This document shows, piece by piece, positions 52,302 through 61,126 of a stretch of DNA of 64,000 nt (the stretch's first letter is position 1; each line of letters begins with the position of its first letter). The notes under the pieces are model-generated. The model was given only the letters and a program-made list of their open reading frames with translations, made no database searches and was not told the DNA's origin. Made by a program: the position numbers and the translations under genes. Origin of the DNA: Acetatifactor sp. (GTDB lineage: Bacteria > Bacillota > Clostridia > Lachnospirales > Lachnospiraceae); NCBI GenBank assembly GCA_024693365.1, contig JAILLF010000007.1, positions 1-64,000 on the forward strand. Direction: 5' to 3'.

Positions 52302-52401
52302 GCCTTATCAAACAAGGAGCCGCGGATTTTAAGGCGCGAGGGCTTACGGCAAGAGAACCTAAGGCGCGAGGCTTACGGTCGGAAACATTAGATAAGGCTC
52401 C
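52302..52401 (+). repeat. Structured leader with two 30-base direct repeats
   Basis: AAGGCGCGAGGGCTTACGG (from 52331) recurs as AAGGCGCGAGGCTTACGG (from 52361) with a 30-base period. The repeats are enclosed by an inverted pair GCCTTATC (52302-52309) and GATAAGGC (52391-52398). The block lies in the 5' untranslated leader of the DUF4003 gene. Confidence 0.65.
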
Positions 52402-52429
52402 ATGACCGCGGCGGAAAGAGAGGAATGGC

Positions 52430-53410
52430 ATGAAAGATCTACTGAGGGCAGGATGTGAGTTATTAGCGGACAATAAGGACGAGATCCACAAGAAATTCGC
52501 TTGGGACATGGAGTTGATGAGTGTTGCCGGAAGCGTTATCTTTACGAGCGCGGGAAAGGTTGCAGACATAGAGAGAATGAAGGAGTGCAAGAGCATTCTG
52601 AAGAAACGTGAGGGTATTTTTTCTAACTTCCGCGGCAACATGGAAATCCCCGTGATCAGTAAGATGGCACTTGCCAAGGATCCGGAAGAATATCTTACCC
52701 GTCTGAACGCAATTTATGATAAGTTAAGCAAAGGCAAAATCTTTGGATCGGAACACATTGCTTTGACGGCGCTTGCAATCTGTGATGAGAACATGTGGGA
52801 CGACGTGGATTTCATTGCGGAGAGAACCAAAGAACTGATGAAGAGAATGGCTGCGGTTCATCCAATGCTGACCTCTGCAGAGGATACGACGTTTGCGGCA
52901 CTTCTTGCCATGACGAACAAGAGCATTGACCAGATCGTGGAGGAGACGGAATATTGCTACAATGCCATGAAGAAGAAATTCACGTTCCATAACAATTCCG
53001 TGCAGTCCCTAAGCCACGTGCTTGCACTGTGTCCCGGTGAGCCGGAGCAGAAATGTGCGAGAGTCAGCGCCATCTATGATGCGCTTTTGGTTAAGGGAAT
53101 CAAATATGGATTGGACTATGAGCTGGCTTCCCTTGGTGCGCTTGTCAACGTTGACATGACTCCGGAAGAGCTCGCGAGCGAGATCGCAGAGGCAGCAGCA
53201 TACTTAAAGACCCGCAAGGGCTTTGGCGACTGGGGCATGGGCAGCAAGGCAAGAGTGATGTTTGCGGCACTGATGGCCGTGCAGGCATATGCACCTAACA
53301 GCATGGCCATGGATGCATCCGTTTTGGGCAGTTCCCTCGCAATGGTGATCGCAGAAGAGGTTTGCTACATGGTCATCATGACCTCCGTGGCAACGTCCAG
53401 CTCCAATTAA
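52430..53410 (+). CDS. DUF4003 family protein
   Basis: 326 residues, largely helical and soluble until a hydrophobic end. The family pattern is visible in LLADNKDEIHKKFAWDMELM, NAIYDKLSKGKIFGSEHIALTAL and the C-terminal MGSKARVMFAALMAVQAYA. The biochemical role of DUF4003 is unknown. It is apparently monocistronic, with its own promoter, a structured leader of about 130 bases and a GC hairpin after the stop. ATG preceded by AGAGGAA. Confidence 0.85.
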   Translation: MKDLLRAGCELLADNKDEIHKKFAWDMELMSVAGSVIFTSAGKVADIERMKECKSILKKREGIFSNFRGNMEIPVISKMALAKDPEEYLTRLNAIYDKLSKGKIFGSEHIALTALAICDENMWDDVDFIAERTKELMKRMAAVHPMLTSAEDTTFAALLAMTNKSIDQIVEETEYCYNAMKKKFTFHNNSVQSLSHVLALCPGEPEQKCARVSAIYDALLVKGIKYGLDYELASLGALVNVDMTPEELASEIAEAAAYLKTRKGFGDWGMGSKARVMFAALMAVQAYAPNSMAMDASVLGSSLAMVIAEEVCYMVIMTSVATSSSN

Positions 53411-53430
53411 TTAAACAAAAACAAGATTTT

Positions 53431-53456
53431 GACCCCGCCGCGCAAGTGGCGGGGTC
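53431..53456 (+). terminator. GC hairpin after the DUF4003 gene
   Basis: GACCCCGCC (53431-53439) pairs perfectly with GGCGGGGTC (53448-53456). The following sequence is only mildly T-rich, so termination may be inefficient. Confidence 0.55.
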
Positions 53457-53561
53457 ATTGACTATTTACCCTAAAAATGATAAAGTAGTTGAAGTGGGAA
53501 ATTTGTCCCGAAGGCTTGTCGGAATGGTTGCGAAAGTTGCAAAGGAAGGGTCATCCTTACC

Positions 53562-54953
53562 ATGGAATTTGGCAGCGTTGTTTTTATATTGCGGTTTTTA
53601 CCCGCTTTTTTCATACTGTATTATTTGGCTCCCGGGAGGACGAAAAACGTTGTCCTTCTTTTGGGGAGCCTTTGTTTTTATGCATGGGGGGAGCCCATCT
53701 GCCTGCTGCCCATGGTTCTCAGTGCCTGTTCGGACTTCATTCATGCGTTGCTGATTGAGAAATACCAAGGGAAGGGCACGGCGAAGATCCTGCTGTCCAG
53801 CGCCCTGTTTTTTGACCTGTGCCTGTTGTTCTTTTTCGGATATGCCGACTTTTTTATTGAGACGGCGAACGGCCTGTTTGGAACGCGCTTGATTCAGATC
53901 GGATTTCCTCTTCCCGTGGGCATTACCGTGTATACGCTGCAGACCATGTCCTACGTCATTGACGTATATCGCGGCAAGATTCCGGCAGGACGGAATCTTT
54001 TGGAGTATGCAACGTACGTGACCATGTTTCCACAGCTTCCCATCGGGCCGATTGTCAGATACCGGGATCTTTCCGGAGCGCTAAAAAATAAGAAAATGAA
54101 TCTTCATCAAATCAGTAGCGGCGCCAAGAGGATTTGTGTTGGCCTTGCGAAGAAGATTTTGATCGCGGACGCGGCTGGGAAGCTTTGGAGCGAGATCCAG
54201 CTCACGGCTCCGGGAGAAATGAGCCTTGCCTTGGCGTGGCTTGGCATTCTGGCATTTGCCTTCCAGATTTACTTTACCTTTTCCGGATACTCAGACGTGG
54301 CCATTGGCCTTGGGGCTTGCATGGGCTTTGCCTTTCCTGAAAACTTTGATCATCCCTATGCAGCCCGTTCCGTCACGGATTTTCTTGGCAGATGGAACAT
54401 GGCGCTGACGGGATGGATGAAGGAGTATTTTTATCAGGCCGTTGCCCCTGAGAAAAGCGGAGCAATCAGGACTATGATCGCATTTATCCTCACGTGGGGT
54501 CTGATCGGATTGTGGTATGGCCCTGACTGGACGTTCGTCCTTTGTGGGTTCTGGATGGCACTTTTTTATCTGGTGGAAAGGCTCTTCTTGGGGAAGGTAC
54601 TCAAATTTCTTCCCTCCATTTTGTGTTGGGCTTACGCCATGCTGGTCGTGGCGATCGGCTGGGTTTTCTTTGCACTGGAGGACGTAACGGACGTAATGAC
54701 TTACCTTAGGTCGGCATTTGGCATGGGTTCGGGAGCGATCCTGGATCGCAGATTCCTGTTTTTGACCTTGGAGTATTTCCCGCTATTGATATGTGCGTCC
54801 TTTTTCTCTCTGCCCGTCGTAAGCAGACTGCTCTCAGGGCTTGAAAACGGGAGAAACGGCATGAGCATTGCCATAACGAGATTCTTGGAAAAAGTATATC
54901 CGGCAGTATGCCTGTTATTGGCGCTGACGTATCTGGTTGGAAGAGGCTGGTAG
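53562..54953 (+). CDS. MBOAT (AlgI/DltB-like) membrane protein lacking the catalytic histidine
   Basis: The 463-residue polytopic protein follows the AlgI-type MBOAT plan: LLLGSLCFYAWGEP near 33-45, LPVGITVYTLQTMSYVIDVY, MFPQLPIGPIVRYRDL, VGLAKKILIADAAG and FSGYSDVAIGLG. Three normally conserved polar positions are changed. GLWHG reads GLWYG (Tyr319), RWHISL reads RWNMAL (Asn279) and YFDFSGY reads YFTFSGY (Thr239). The GLWHG His is essential in AlgI-type acyltransferases, so ordinary O-acyl transfer is doubtful. No frameshift or stop is seen and the helices are intact. The next gene encodes its usual DHHW/AlgX-like partner, altered in parallel. The ATG has AAGGAAGG about 12 bases upstream. 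Confidence 0.85.
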   Translation: MEFGSVVFILRFLPAFFILYYLAPGRTKNVVLLLGSLCFYAWGEPICLLPMVLSACSDFIHALLIEKYQGKGTAKILLSSALFFDLCLLFFFGYADFFIETANGLFGTRLIQIGFPLPVGITVYTLQTMSYVIDVYRGKIPAGRNLLEYATYVTMFPQLPIGPIVRYRDLSGALKNKKMNLHQISSGAKRICVGLAKKILIADAAGKLWSEIQLTAPGEMSLALAWLGILAFAFQIYFTFSGYSDVAIGLGACMGFAFPENFDHPYAARSVTDFLGRWNMALTGWMKEYFYQAVAPEKSGAIRTMIAFILTWGLIGLWYGPDWTFVLCGFWMALFYLVERLFLGKVLKFLPSILCWAYAMLVVAIGWVFFALEDVTDVMTYLRSAFGMGSGAILDRRFLFLTLEYFPLLICASFFSLPVVSRLLSGLENGRNGMSIAITRFLEKVYPAVCLLLALTYLVGRGW

Positions 54954-55009
54954 GAAAACGGGCGTAAAAAACGGAGGCGGAGGATCCGCCGGAAGAAAGG
55001 AGGTTTCGC

Positions 55010-56131
55010 ATGGAAGACAAGAAAAATGATTTGTTTACCATAGGGATTATTGCGGTGATCCTTCTTACTTTTGCCGTTATGGATCTGCTCTTTCAGGCGG
55101 GACTGATCCATTCAGCCGGAACAAAAACGCCGGACCCGCTCCCGATGTTTACGGCGCGAAGCTTTCTGAACGGAAAGTATTTTGAGGATTATGACGCATA
55201 CTCGGTGAAGAGTTTTTATAAAGGTCCCCAGTGGTCGAAGCTTGTGAGGGGAACGGAAATCATCTTGGGAAAAAGAGAGTTCCAAGGAATTTTGCTTGGT
55301 AAGAAAAATACGTATTTTGAGAGCCGTTCCGGCAAAAAGACCGGGGAGACGGCAATCGCGGACAGCCTTGACTTTTTGGAGAAACTTGCGGCGGATTTTG
55401 ACGCAAAGATCATGCTGATCCCTACGGCGGACGAAATCTGGAAGGACCGTTTGCCGGCGTACGCGGCATATTTTGATCAGGAAGAATATTTGGACAGCGT
55501 GAGGGAGCGCGTTGGCGAGGACCGTTACGTGGACCTGCTGCAGACGTTAAATGAGCATAAGGCCGAAGAAATCTATTACCGGACGGCACCCTATTGGACA
55601 AGCCTGGCCGCATATTACGGATATTATGCCTGGTGGGAAAAATCGGGAAAGCTTTTCCCGTATTATTATGATCTGGATCGAAAGATCCTTGTGACAAATC
55701 ATTTTGCGGGACCTTTTGTGAAGAGAACCGGCATGGATGACCGGGGCGAGGAAATGTTTATCCTGAAGGAGACGGAAGGAAAGCAGGTTACCGTATGCTA
55801 TGACGACCGCGTGACGATAGAAGGGTATTATCGCCCGGAATATCTGGACGCACAGAATCCCTGCGGATATTACCTCGGTGATGAATTTGGGCTGGCTAAC
55901 ATCCGGACGGAGAGCCAAAGGAAGAACGTGCTGGTCGTGATCGGGGATCTGAATGCGAACGTCATGATTCCGCTGATGGCGCCGCACTATTCGACGATTT
56001 TGTTGATCAATCCCAATTATTATCAGGGAGACTTATGGGGATTCCTTGCAGAACAAAAGGGAGAAGAAACGGAATATCTTGTGCTGCAGGGCGTTCTGGA
56101 TTTCGTGGAATTATTTGACGTAAAGGAGTAA
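55010..56131 (+). CDS. DHHW/AlgX-like exported protein lacking its catalytic motifs
   Basis: 373 residues: a signal anchor (IGIIAVILLTFAVMDLLF), then an SGNH-like extracellular domain as in DHHW proteins that accompany MBOATs in exopolysaccharide or wall acetylation. LGKKNTYFES and LAADFDAKIMLIPTADEIW fit the family. The family motif normally reading RTDHHWT is RTAPYWT (A193, P194, Y195), and the nucleophile block usually reading KDSYAN is IGDLNAN, with Leu314 where Ser is expected. The reading frame is complete and the RBS AAAGGAGG is strong, so it looks like a maintained non-enzymatic relative. Confidence 0.8.
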   Translation: MEDKKNDLFTIGIIAVILLTFAVMDLLFQAGLIHSAGTKTPDPLPMFTARSFLNGKYFEDYDAYSVKSFYKGPQWSKLVRGTEIILGKREFQGILLGKKNTYFESRSGKKTGETAIADSLDFLEKLAADFDAKIMLIPTADEIWKDRLPAYAAYFDQEEYLDSVRERVGEDRYVDLLQTLNEHKAEEIYYRTAPYWTSLAAYYGYYAWWEKSGKLFPYYYDLDRKILVTNHFAGPFVKRTGMDDRGEEMFILKETEGKQVTVCYDDRVTIEGYYRPEYLDAQNPCGYYLGDEFGLANIRTESQRKNVLVVIGDLNANVMIPLMAPHYSTILLINPNYYQGDLWGFLAEQKGEETEYLVLQGVLDFVELFDVKE

Positions 56132-56137
56132 CGGGCT

Positions 56138-56791
56138 TTGAAGGCAGTGGTTTTTGACATGGACGGCGTGCTTTTCGACACGGAGCGGGTATGCATGGAG
56201 AGCTGGGTGAAGGTCGCCAAGCACCGCGGAATGCAGGGGATGAAGGACGTGTTTCCCCTGTGCATTGGGAGAAACAATGCAGACGACGAGTTGATCATAA
56301 AAGAGCATTATGGGGCAGACTTCGATTATCAGGGTTTTCGGCAAGAAGCATCTGACGAGTTTTGGAAAATGATTAAGGAACAAGGACTACCGCAGAAAAA
56401 GGGCGTAAGGGAACTGCTTTCCTTTCTCAAAGAGGATGGCTGGAAGATTGGACTGGCCTCGTCGACAAAGCGGGCTTCGATCCAAAATCATTTGGAGAAC
56501 GCTGGCATTTTGGATTATTTTTCTTTCATCATTGGCGGTGAGGAGATCGAGCATTCCAAACCGGAACCGGAGATTTACTTAAAGGCATGCAAGGGTCTTG
56601 GGGCCGTGCCGGAAGACACGTATGCCATCGAGGATTCCCATAACGGGATCCGCTCGGCAAGCAGGGCGGGAATGATGCCGGTCATGGTTCCCGACATGTT
56701 GCCGCCCACGCCGGAGATGGAAGAGCTTAGCTGCGTGATATTACCGGATTTGTTTCAAGTCCGGGAGTGGCTGGAAGAGAGAAAGGAATAA
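56138..56791 (+). CDS. HAD-family phosphatase, beta-phosphoglucomutase-like
   Basis: The 217-residue protein begins at TTG with KAVVFDMDGVLFDTERV (nucleophile Asp and DxDG). Further motifs are LASSTKRASIQNHLE (motif II), FSFIIGGEEIEHSKPEPEIY (motif III Lys) and YAIEDSHNGIRSASRAG (motif IV). The helical cap at about 15-85 is of the beta-phosphoglucomutase/phosphatase subclass C1. Substrate unknown. RBS AAAGGAG 9 bases upstream; it begins six bases after the DHHW-like gene and ends four before rsmA. Confidence 0.9.
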   Translation: MKAVVFDMDGVLFDTERVCMESWVKVAKHRGMQGMKDVFPLCIGRNNADDELIIKEHYGADFDYQGFRQEASDEFWKMIKEQGLPQKKGVRELLSFLKEDGWKIGLASSTKRASIQNHLENAGILDYFSFIIGGEEIEHSKPEPEIYLKACKGLGAVPEDTYAIEDSHNGIRSASRAGMMPVMVPDMLPPTPEMEELSCVILPDLFQVREWLEERKE

Positions 56792-56795
56792 GGCA

Positions 56796-57662
56796 TTGGC
56801 AAATTTAGGAATTCCTCAGAATACGATAGAGATCTTGCAAAAATACAAATTCAACTTTCAAAAAAAGTTTGGTCAGAATTTCCTGATCGATACCACCGTC
56901 CTTGAGCGGATCATAGCGGCGGCGCAGATCACGGCGGAGGATTGCGTGCTCGAGATTGGCCCCGGCATTGGAACGATGACGCAGTACCTTGCTGAGTCAG
57001 CCGGACAGGTCGTGGCCGTGGAGATTGACAAGGCGCTGATCCCAATCCTGGAAGAGACACTTTCGGCCTATCAGAACGTGACCGTGATCAATGCCGACGT
57101 TTTGAAGCTGGATATCAGGCAGATTGCGGAAGAGAAAAATGGCGGGAAGCCGATCAAGGTAGTGGCGAATCTCCCGTATTACATAACGACGCCAATCATC
57201 ATGAGCCTTTTTGAGAGCGGCGTTCCCCTGGACAGCATTACCATCATGGTGCAAAAGGAAGTGGCGGAGCGCATGCAGGTTGGCCCCGGGACAAAGGATT
57301 ACGGAGCGCTTTCCCTGGCAGTGCAGTATTACGCAAAACCGGAAATCGTTGCAAACGTGCCACCGAACTGTTTTATTCCCAGACCGACGGTTGGGAGCGC
57401 CGTGATCCGGCTTACCAGACACCAGGTGCCACCCGTGGACGTAAAGGACGAGCATCACATGTTTGCGCTGATCCGGGCGTCCTTTAACCAAAGGCGGAAA
57501 ACCCTGGCAAACGGTTTGTCCAACGCGCTGGAACTACACCTTACGCGCGAACGCGTGACGCAGGCAACGGATAAGATGGGACTGTCCCCCACCGTGCGCG
57601 GAGAGACCTTGACGCTTGCACAGTTTGCGGAGTTGTCCAATCTTTTGCTTGAGCAGGTTTGA
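56796..57662 (+). CDS. rsmA: 16S rRNA dimethyladenosine transferase RsmA (KsgA)
   Basis: RsmA dimethylates A1518 and A1519 of 16S rRNA late in 30S assembly. The 288 residues have KKFGQNFLIDTTVLERI, VLEIGPGIGTMTQYLAE (AdoMet site), VINADVLKLD, VVANLPYYITTPIIM (catalytic NLPY) and NQRRKTLANGLS. Length is normal. The start is TTG with AAAGGAATAAGG before it, four bases after the previous stop, so it is translationally linked. Confidence 0.96.
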   Translation: MANLGIPQNTIEILQKYKFNFQKKFGQNFLIDTTVLERIIAAAQITAEDCVLEIGPGIGTMTQYLAESAGQVVAVEIDKALIPILEETLSAYQNVTVINADVLKLDIRQIAEEKNGGKPIKVVANLPYYITTPIIMSLFESGVPLDSITIMVQKEVAERMQVGPGTKDYGALSLAVQYYAKPEIVANVPPNCFIPRPTVGSAVIRLTRHQVPPVDVKDEHHMFALIRASFNQRRKTLANGLSNALELHLTRERVTQATDKMGLSPTVRGETLTLAQFAELSNLLLEQV

Positions 57663-57696
57663 TTTTAGGAAAACACCTTATTTTTGCGGTTTACTT

Positions 57697-57725
57697 TTGA
57701 CATGCAGAGTCTACTATGATACACT
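57697..57725 (+). promoter_or_regulatory. Promoter for the large TPR/acidic-repeat gene
   Basis: TTGACA (57697-57702), 17-base spacer, TACACT (57720-57725). Confidence 0.7.
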
Positions 57726-57768
57726 TGTATTAACTGTGAGATGAAATACCCAAAGGGAGCGGAATACA

Positions 57769-60700
57769 GTGGACAAATATGAATATAAACACTTAGTGGA
57801 ACAGATTCAGAGCCTGATCGATCAGGGACAATACGCGGAAGCGGCAGCCATTGCCGACAAGATTGATTGGAGACGGGTCAGGAGCGTCATGACCCTTGGT
57901 ACCATCAGTGACCTTTATAAGATCAACTGCAGATATGAGGATGCCCGTGACATCATGCTCCTTGCGTATGACAGAAAGCCTGAAAGCAGGCAGATTTGTT
58001 ATTCGCTCTGTGAATTATACATTAAAACGGGAGAGCCCGTGGAGGCAGCAGAGTTTTACAAGGAATTTGAGAAGCTGGCGCCAAAGGATCCCGGACGCTA
58101 TATTTTGAAATATAAGCTTTATGACGCATATGACGTAACGATTGACGAAAAGATTGAAGTGCTGGAAAAACTGAAGGCGGAAGAATACCAGGAAAAGTGG
58201 ATGTATGAGCTGGCAAGTCTTTACCACAGACGCGGACTTGGGACGAAGTGCGTGGAAGTCTGTGACGAACTGATCCTTTGGTTTGGCACGGGGAAATACG
58301 TCAACATGGCGATGGAACTGAAGATGCTTCATGAGCCGTTGACGCCAATCCAGCAACAAAAATATGAGCATCGGTTTGATGAGGAGTGGCAGTCGCAGCC
58401 CCAGCAACCGCAGCATCAGTCTCAGGAGCAGATGACGTATCAGCCCCAAGAGCAGATGACGTATCAGCCCCATGAGCAGCCGCAGTCAGTGCGCCAGGAA
58501 GCACAGAATGAGGAACTGGTTCCCAGAACGACCAATGAATGGAAGGTCAGCGACGTGGAGCGTGCAAGCGCCGAGCAGTTAGGGGCAACCCGCGTGTTTA
58601 ACGTGGAGGAAGTGCGTCAGCAGTTAAAGAATTCCGGAGATGGTCCGGACATCGACGACATTCAGGTAAAGACCGTTGACGTTGGACAGTATAATACCAT
58701 GAACCTGCAGGCAGAGATTGCGGCAGGCTTAAAGGAAGTTTTGGACAAGGATTCCAAGGAGGAGGACCCCCGGCATCAGGACGGGAATTTGGATTCCGCA
58801 ACGCGCGTGATCGTATCTCCCATGCTGGATCCGGATTCAGATTCCGGTCCGTTGGATCTGCCCGTCATAGAGGGCGTTGAGGACGAGGAAGAACTGGAGA
58901 AACAGGAGAAAGAAACGGCGGAGAGAGTTCCTGAGAATATTGAGAAGTCGGAAGTCTTTTTTGAGACGCCGGGCGAGATGTATCAGGATGAGAACGGATA
59001 CTTCCATGAGGCAACCGAGCGCCCAGGTGCAAAAGCGGGAGAGCAGGGAAATGGATTTGCGCAGATGCGCCGCGACGGTAAATCGGTACTCGAGAAGGAA
59101 GCCATGAAGGCACAGCCGCCGGAGCCCATGGCGAAGGTGTTGACACAGGAAGCGGACGGGCAACTCCGCCTTGTGATGCCGGAAAACAAGAAGCTGGAAA
59201 AGCAGATCACCGGACAGCTCAGTATTGAGGACATTCGTGCTGAGTGGGAGCGGATGAAGCATGACAGTCAGGAAAAGCAGGAAGAAGAGGTTCGTCAGCA
59301 AGTCCTGCGCCAGACGGGACGCATGTTTACGGAATTTGAGGAAGCGATCCGTGACAACATCTTAAAGCAGATGGAAAACACAATCGATCCTACCACCTTT
59401 GCCAACGTAGAGACGGACGCCGGGCCAGCTTTAGTTGAAGAATCTGCTGAAGAGGCTGCGGAACCCGTGGAAACCATCGAAAGCGCCGTATCTGCAGAAA
59501 ATGTTGAGATTACCGCGGCTGATGAGCCGGTGGAAAGCGTTGAGACAGTTTATGAGCCTGAATCCGCGGAAACAACCGAGGCCGTGGAAGTAGCCGAGAC
59601 CGTGGAAGCAACTGAGGCCGTGGAAGCAATCGAGGCCGTGGAAGCAACCGAGGCCGTGGAAGCAACCGAGGCCGTTGAAGTAGCCGAGGCCGTGGAAGCA
59701 ACTGAGGCCGTTGAAGTAGCCGAGGCCGTGGAAGCAACCGAGGCCGTGGAAGCAACTGAGGCTGTGGAAGCAACCGAGGCCGTGGAAGTAGCCGAGGCCG
59801 TGGAAGCAACTGAGGCCGTGGAAGTAACCGAGGCCTTTGATTCCGCGGAGTCTGTCGAAACAATGGAAACTGCGGAAATTGCTGAAACCATGGAAACAAC
59901 CGGATACGGCGAGATCACGGAGACTACCAGGGTTGCTGAAGATGTGAAAAGCGAGTCTCAAAACCTGATGGAGTTTGAATCTGACTGGGACATGGAGGGA
60001 GTGATTCCTTCTGAGTCTCGTGATGAGGACCCCGTGCGGGAAGAAAGCTTTGCGAAAATGGGCGTTGAAGAAGTAACGGAAGAAAACGCCGCGGAAGAAA
60101 TCGTGGCAGCACCCGTGAAATCTGCATTTGAAAGAATGAGGGAAGCTCTGCCGGATGAAGTGATGGAGGATGATTTCTCCTGGAGCGAGGATGGCATTGA
60201 GGATGCTGCAGAAACGGAAAACCGCAATTGGAATCCCGGGGAAGACAAGGCGCCTGAAGGCGCAATCAGCTTTGAAAATCTTCCTGAGGAGGAAGAAAAT
60301 CAGGAGAACGCCGAAGAGCGGCCTGAACAAGAAAAGGCGCGTGCCCTGACCAAGGAGGAAGAGGAACTGTATGAATCCTTGATCAACGACGATTCTGATC
60401 GCGTACAGCTTGCAAGAGCCATTGATAACGTCAGCATGGCGGCATATACGGGCAACGTGATCATCACGGGTGATCCGGGATCAAATAGCTTGGATCTGGC
60501 CAAGAAGATGATCTATGAGGTGAAACTCAGTGACAGCAATTTCTCGGGAAAGGTGGCTAAGATCCCCGGTAAGGCACTGAATAATAAAGACATTGCACAG
60601 CTTCTTGACGATTTGAAAAATGGCGCGCTGATTGTGGAAAAGGCATCCGACGTCTCGGATCAGACGGCAGCAGACCTTCATAAGAACTTACAGCGTGAGA

Positions 60701-61083
60701 ACTTTGGCATTATCGTTGTCCTTCTGGACACGAAAAAGAACGTGAATAAGTTCCTCAAAGCGCATGAGGAACTGAAGCCTTTGTTTAACGCGCGGATCGA
60801 CATACAGCCCATGAGCAATGACGCGCTTGCGCTTTTTGCCCGTCAGTATGCGTTGGAGAATGAGTACTCCATTGATAATCTCGGAATGTTGGCTCTGCAC
60901 ACGAAGATTGATGAGATGCAGACGGCCAATCACGCAGTAACTACGGCAGACGTAAAGGAAATCATGGATGACGCCATCCACAGTGCATCCAGAAAGACCT
61001 TGGGACATTTCTTTGACATTATTTTGGGCAGAAGATATGACGATGAAGACATGATCGTCATTACGGAGAAGGATTTCATTTAG
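57769..61083 (+). CDS. Large TPR-acidic repeat-degenerate AAA protein
   Basis: 1104 residues, no signal peptide. Residues 1-200 are TPR-like helix pairs (DQGQYAEAAAIADKIDW, CYSLCELYIKTGEPVEAAEF). A Gln-rich stretch stands at about 207-245. A long, very acidic, presumably disordered middle follows, including 14 hexapeptide repeats at 604-687 (EAVEAT/EAVEVA). From about 875 an AAA-like domain appears (VQLARAIDNVSMAAYTGNVI). Its Walker A position reads GDPGSNSLD, lacking GK[ST], and the Walker B position reads ALIVEKASD, lacking DE, so ATP hydrolysis is unlikely. A scaffold or septal role is possible but unsupported. GTG start after AAGGGAG. Confidence 0.82.
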   Translation: MDKYEYKHLVEQIQSLIDQGQYAEAAAIADKIDWRRVRSVMTLGTISDLYKINCRYEDARDIMLLAYDRKPESRQICYSLCELYIKTGEPVEAAEFYKEFEKLAPKDPGRYILKYKLYDAYDVTIDEKIEVLEKLKAEEYQEKWMYELASLYHRRGLGTKCVEVCDELILWFGTGKYVNMAMELKMLHEPLTPIQQQKYEHRFDEEWQSQPQQPQHQSQEQMTYQPQEQMTYQPHEQPQSVRQEAQNEELVPRTTNEWKVSDVERASAEQLGATRVFNVEEVRQQLKNSGDGPDIDDIQVKTVDVGQYNTMNLQAEIAAGLKEVLDKDSKEEDPRHQDGNLDSATRVIVSPMLDPDSDSGPLDLPVIEGVEDEEELEKQEKETAERVPENIEKSEVFFETPGEMYQDENGYFHEATERPGAKAGEQGNGFAQMRRDGKSVLEKEAMKAQPPEPMAKVLTQEADGQLRLVMPENKKLEKQITGQLSIEDIRAEWERMKHDSQEKQEEEVRQQVLRQTGRMFTEFEEAIRDNILKQMENTIDPTTFANVETDAGPALVEESAEEAAEPVETIESAVSAENVEITAADEPVESVETVYEPESAETTEAVEVAETVEATEAVEAIEAVEATEAVEATEAVEVAEAVEATEAVEVAEAVEATEAVEATEAVEATEAVEVAEAVEATEAVEVTEAFDSAESVETMETAEIAETMETTGYGEITETTRVAEDVKSESQNLMEFESDWDMEGVIPSESRDEDPVREESFAKMGVEEVTEENAAEEIVAAPVKSAFERMREALPDEVMEDDFSWSEDGIEDAAETENRNWNPGEDKAPEGAISFENLPEEEENQENAEERPEQEKARALTKEEEELYESLINDDSDRVQLARAIDNVSMAAYTGNVIITGDPGSNSLDLAKKMIYEVKLSDSNFSGKVAKIPGKALNNKDIAQLLDDLKNGALIVEKASDVSDQTAADLHKNLQRENFGIIVVLLDTKKNVNKFLKAHEELKPLFNARIDIQPMSNDALALFARQYALENEYSIDNLGMLALHTKIDEMQTANHAVTTADVKEIMDDAIHSASRKTLGHFFDIILGRRYDDEDMIVITEKDFI
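59578..59829 (+). repeat. Fourteen 18-base tandem repeats in the acidic region
   Basis: Units begin GAGGCCGTGGAAG and run in frame at 18-base spacing from 59578 to 59829. Adjacent units differ mainly at the last two codons (GCAACC, GCAACT, GTAGCC), showing higher-order duplication of longer blocks. Confidence 0.92.
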
Positions 61084-61126
61084 TCTTTCGCCATAAGGAA
61101 AGCATGGAAAAGCAGGAGGTTTTCAC

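Noticed and set aside
59578..59829. CRISPR-like reading of the regular 18-base repeats
   Set aside because: They are in-frame coding repeats with no spacers.
59431..60330. 299-codon minus-strand frame with Phe/His/Gly repeats
   Set aside because: Mirror of the 18-base acidic repeat in the TPR/AAA gene; no start signal or protein-like composition outside the repeat.
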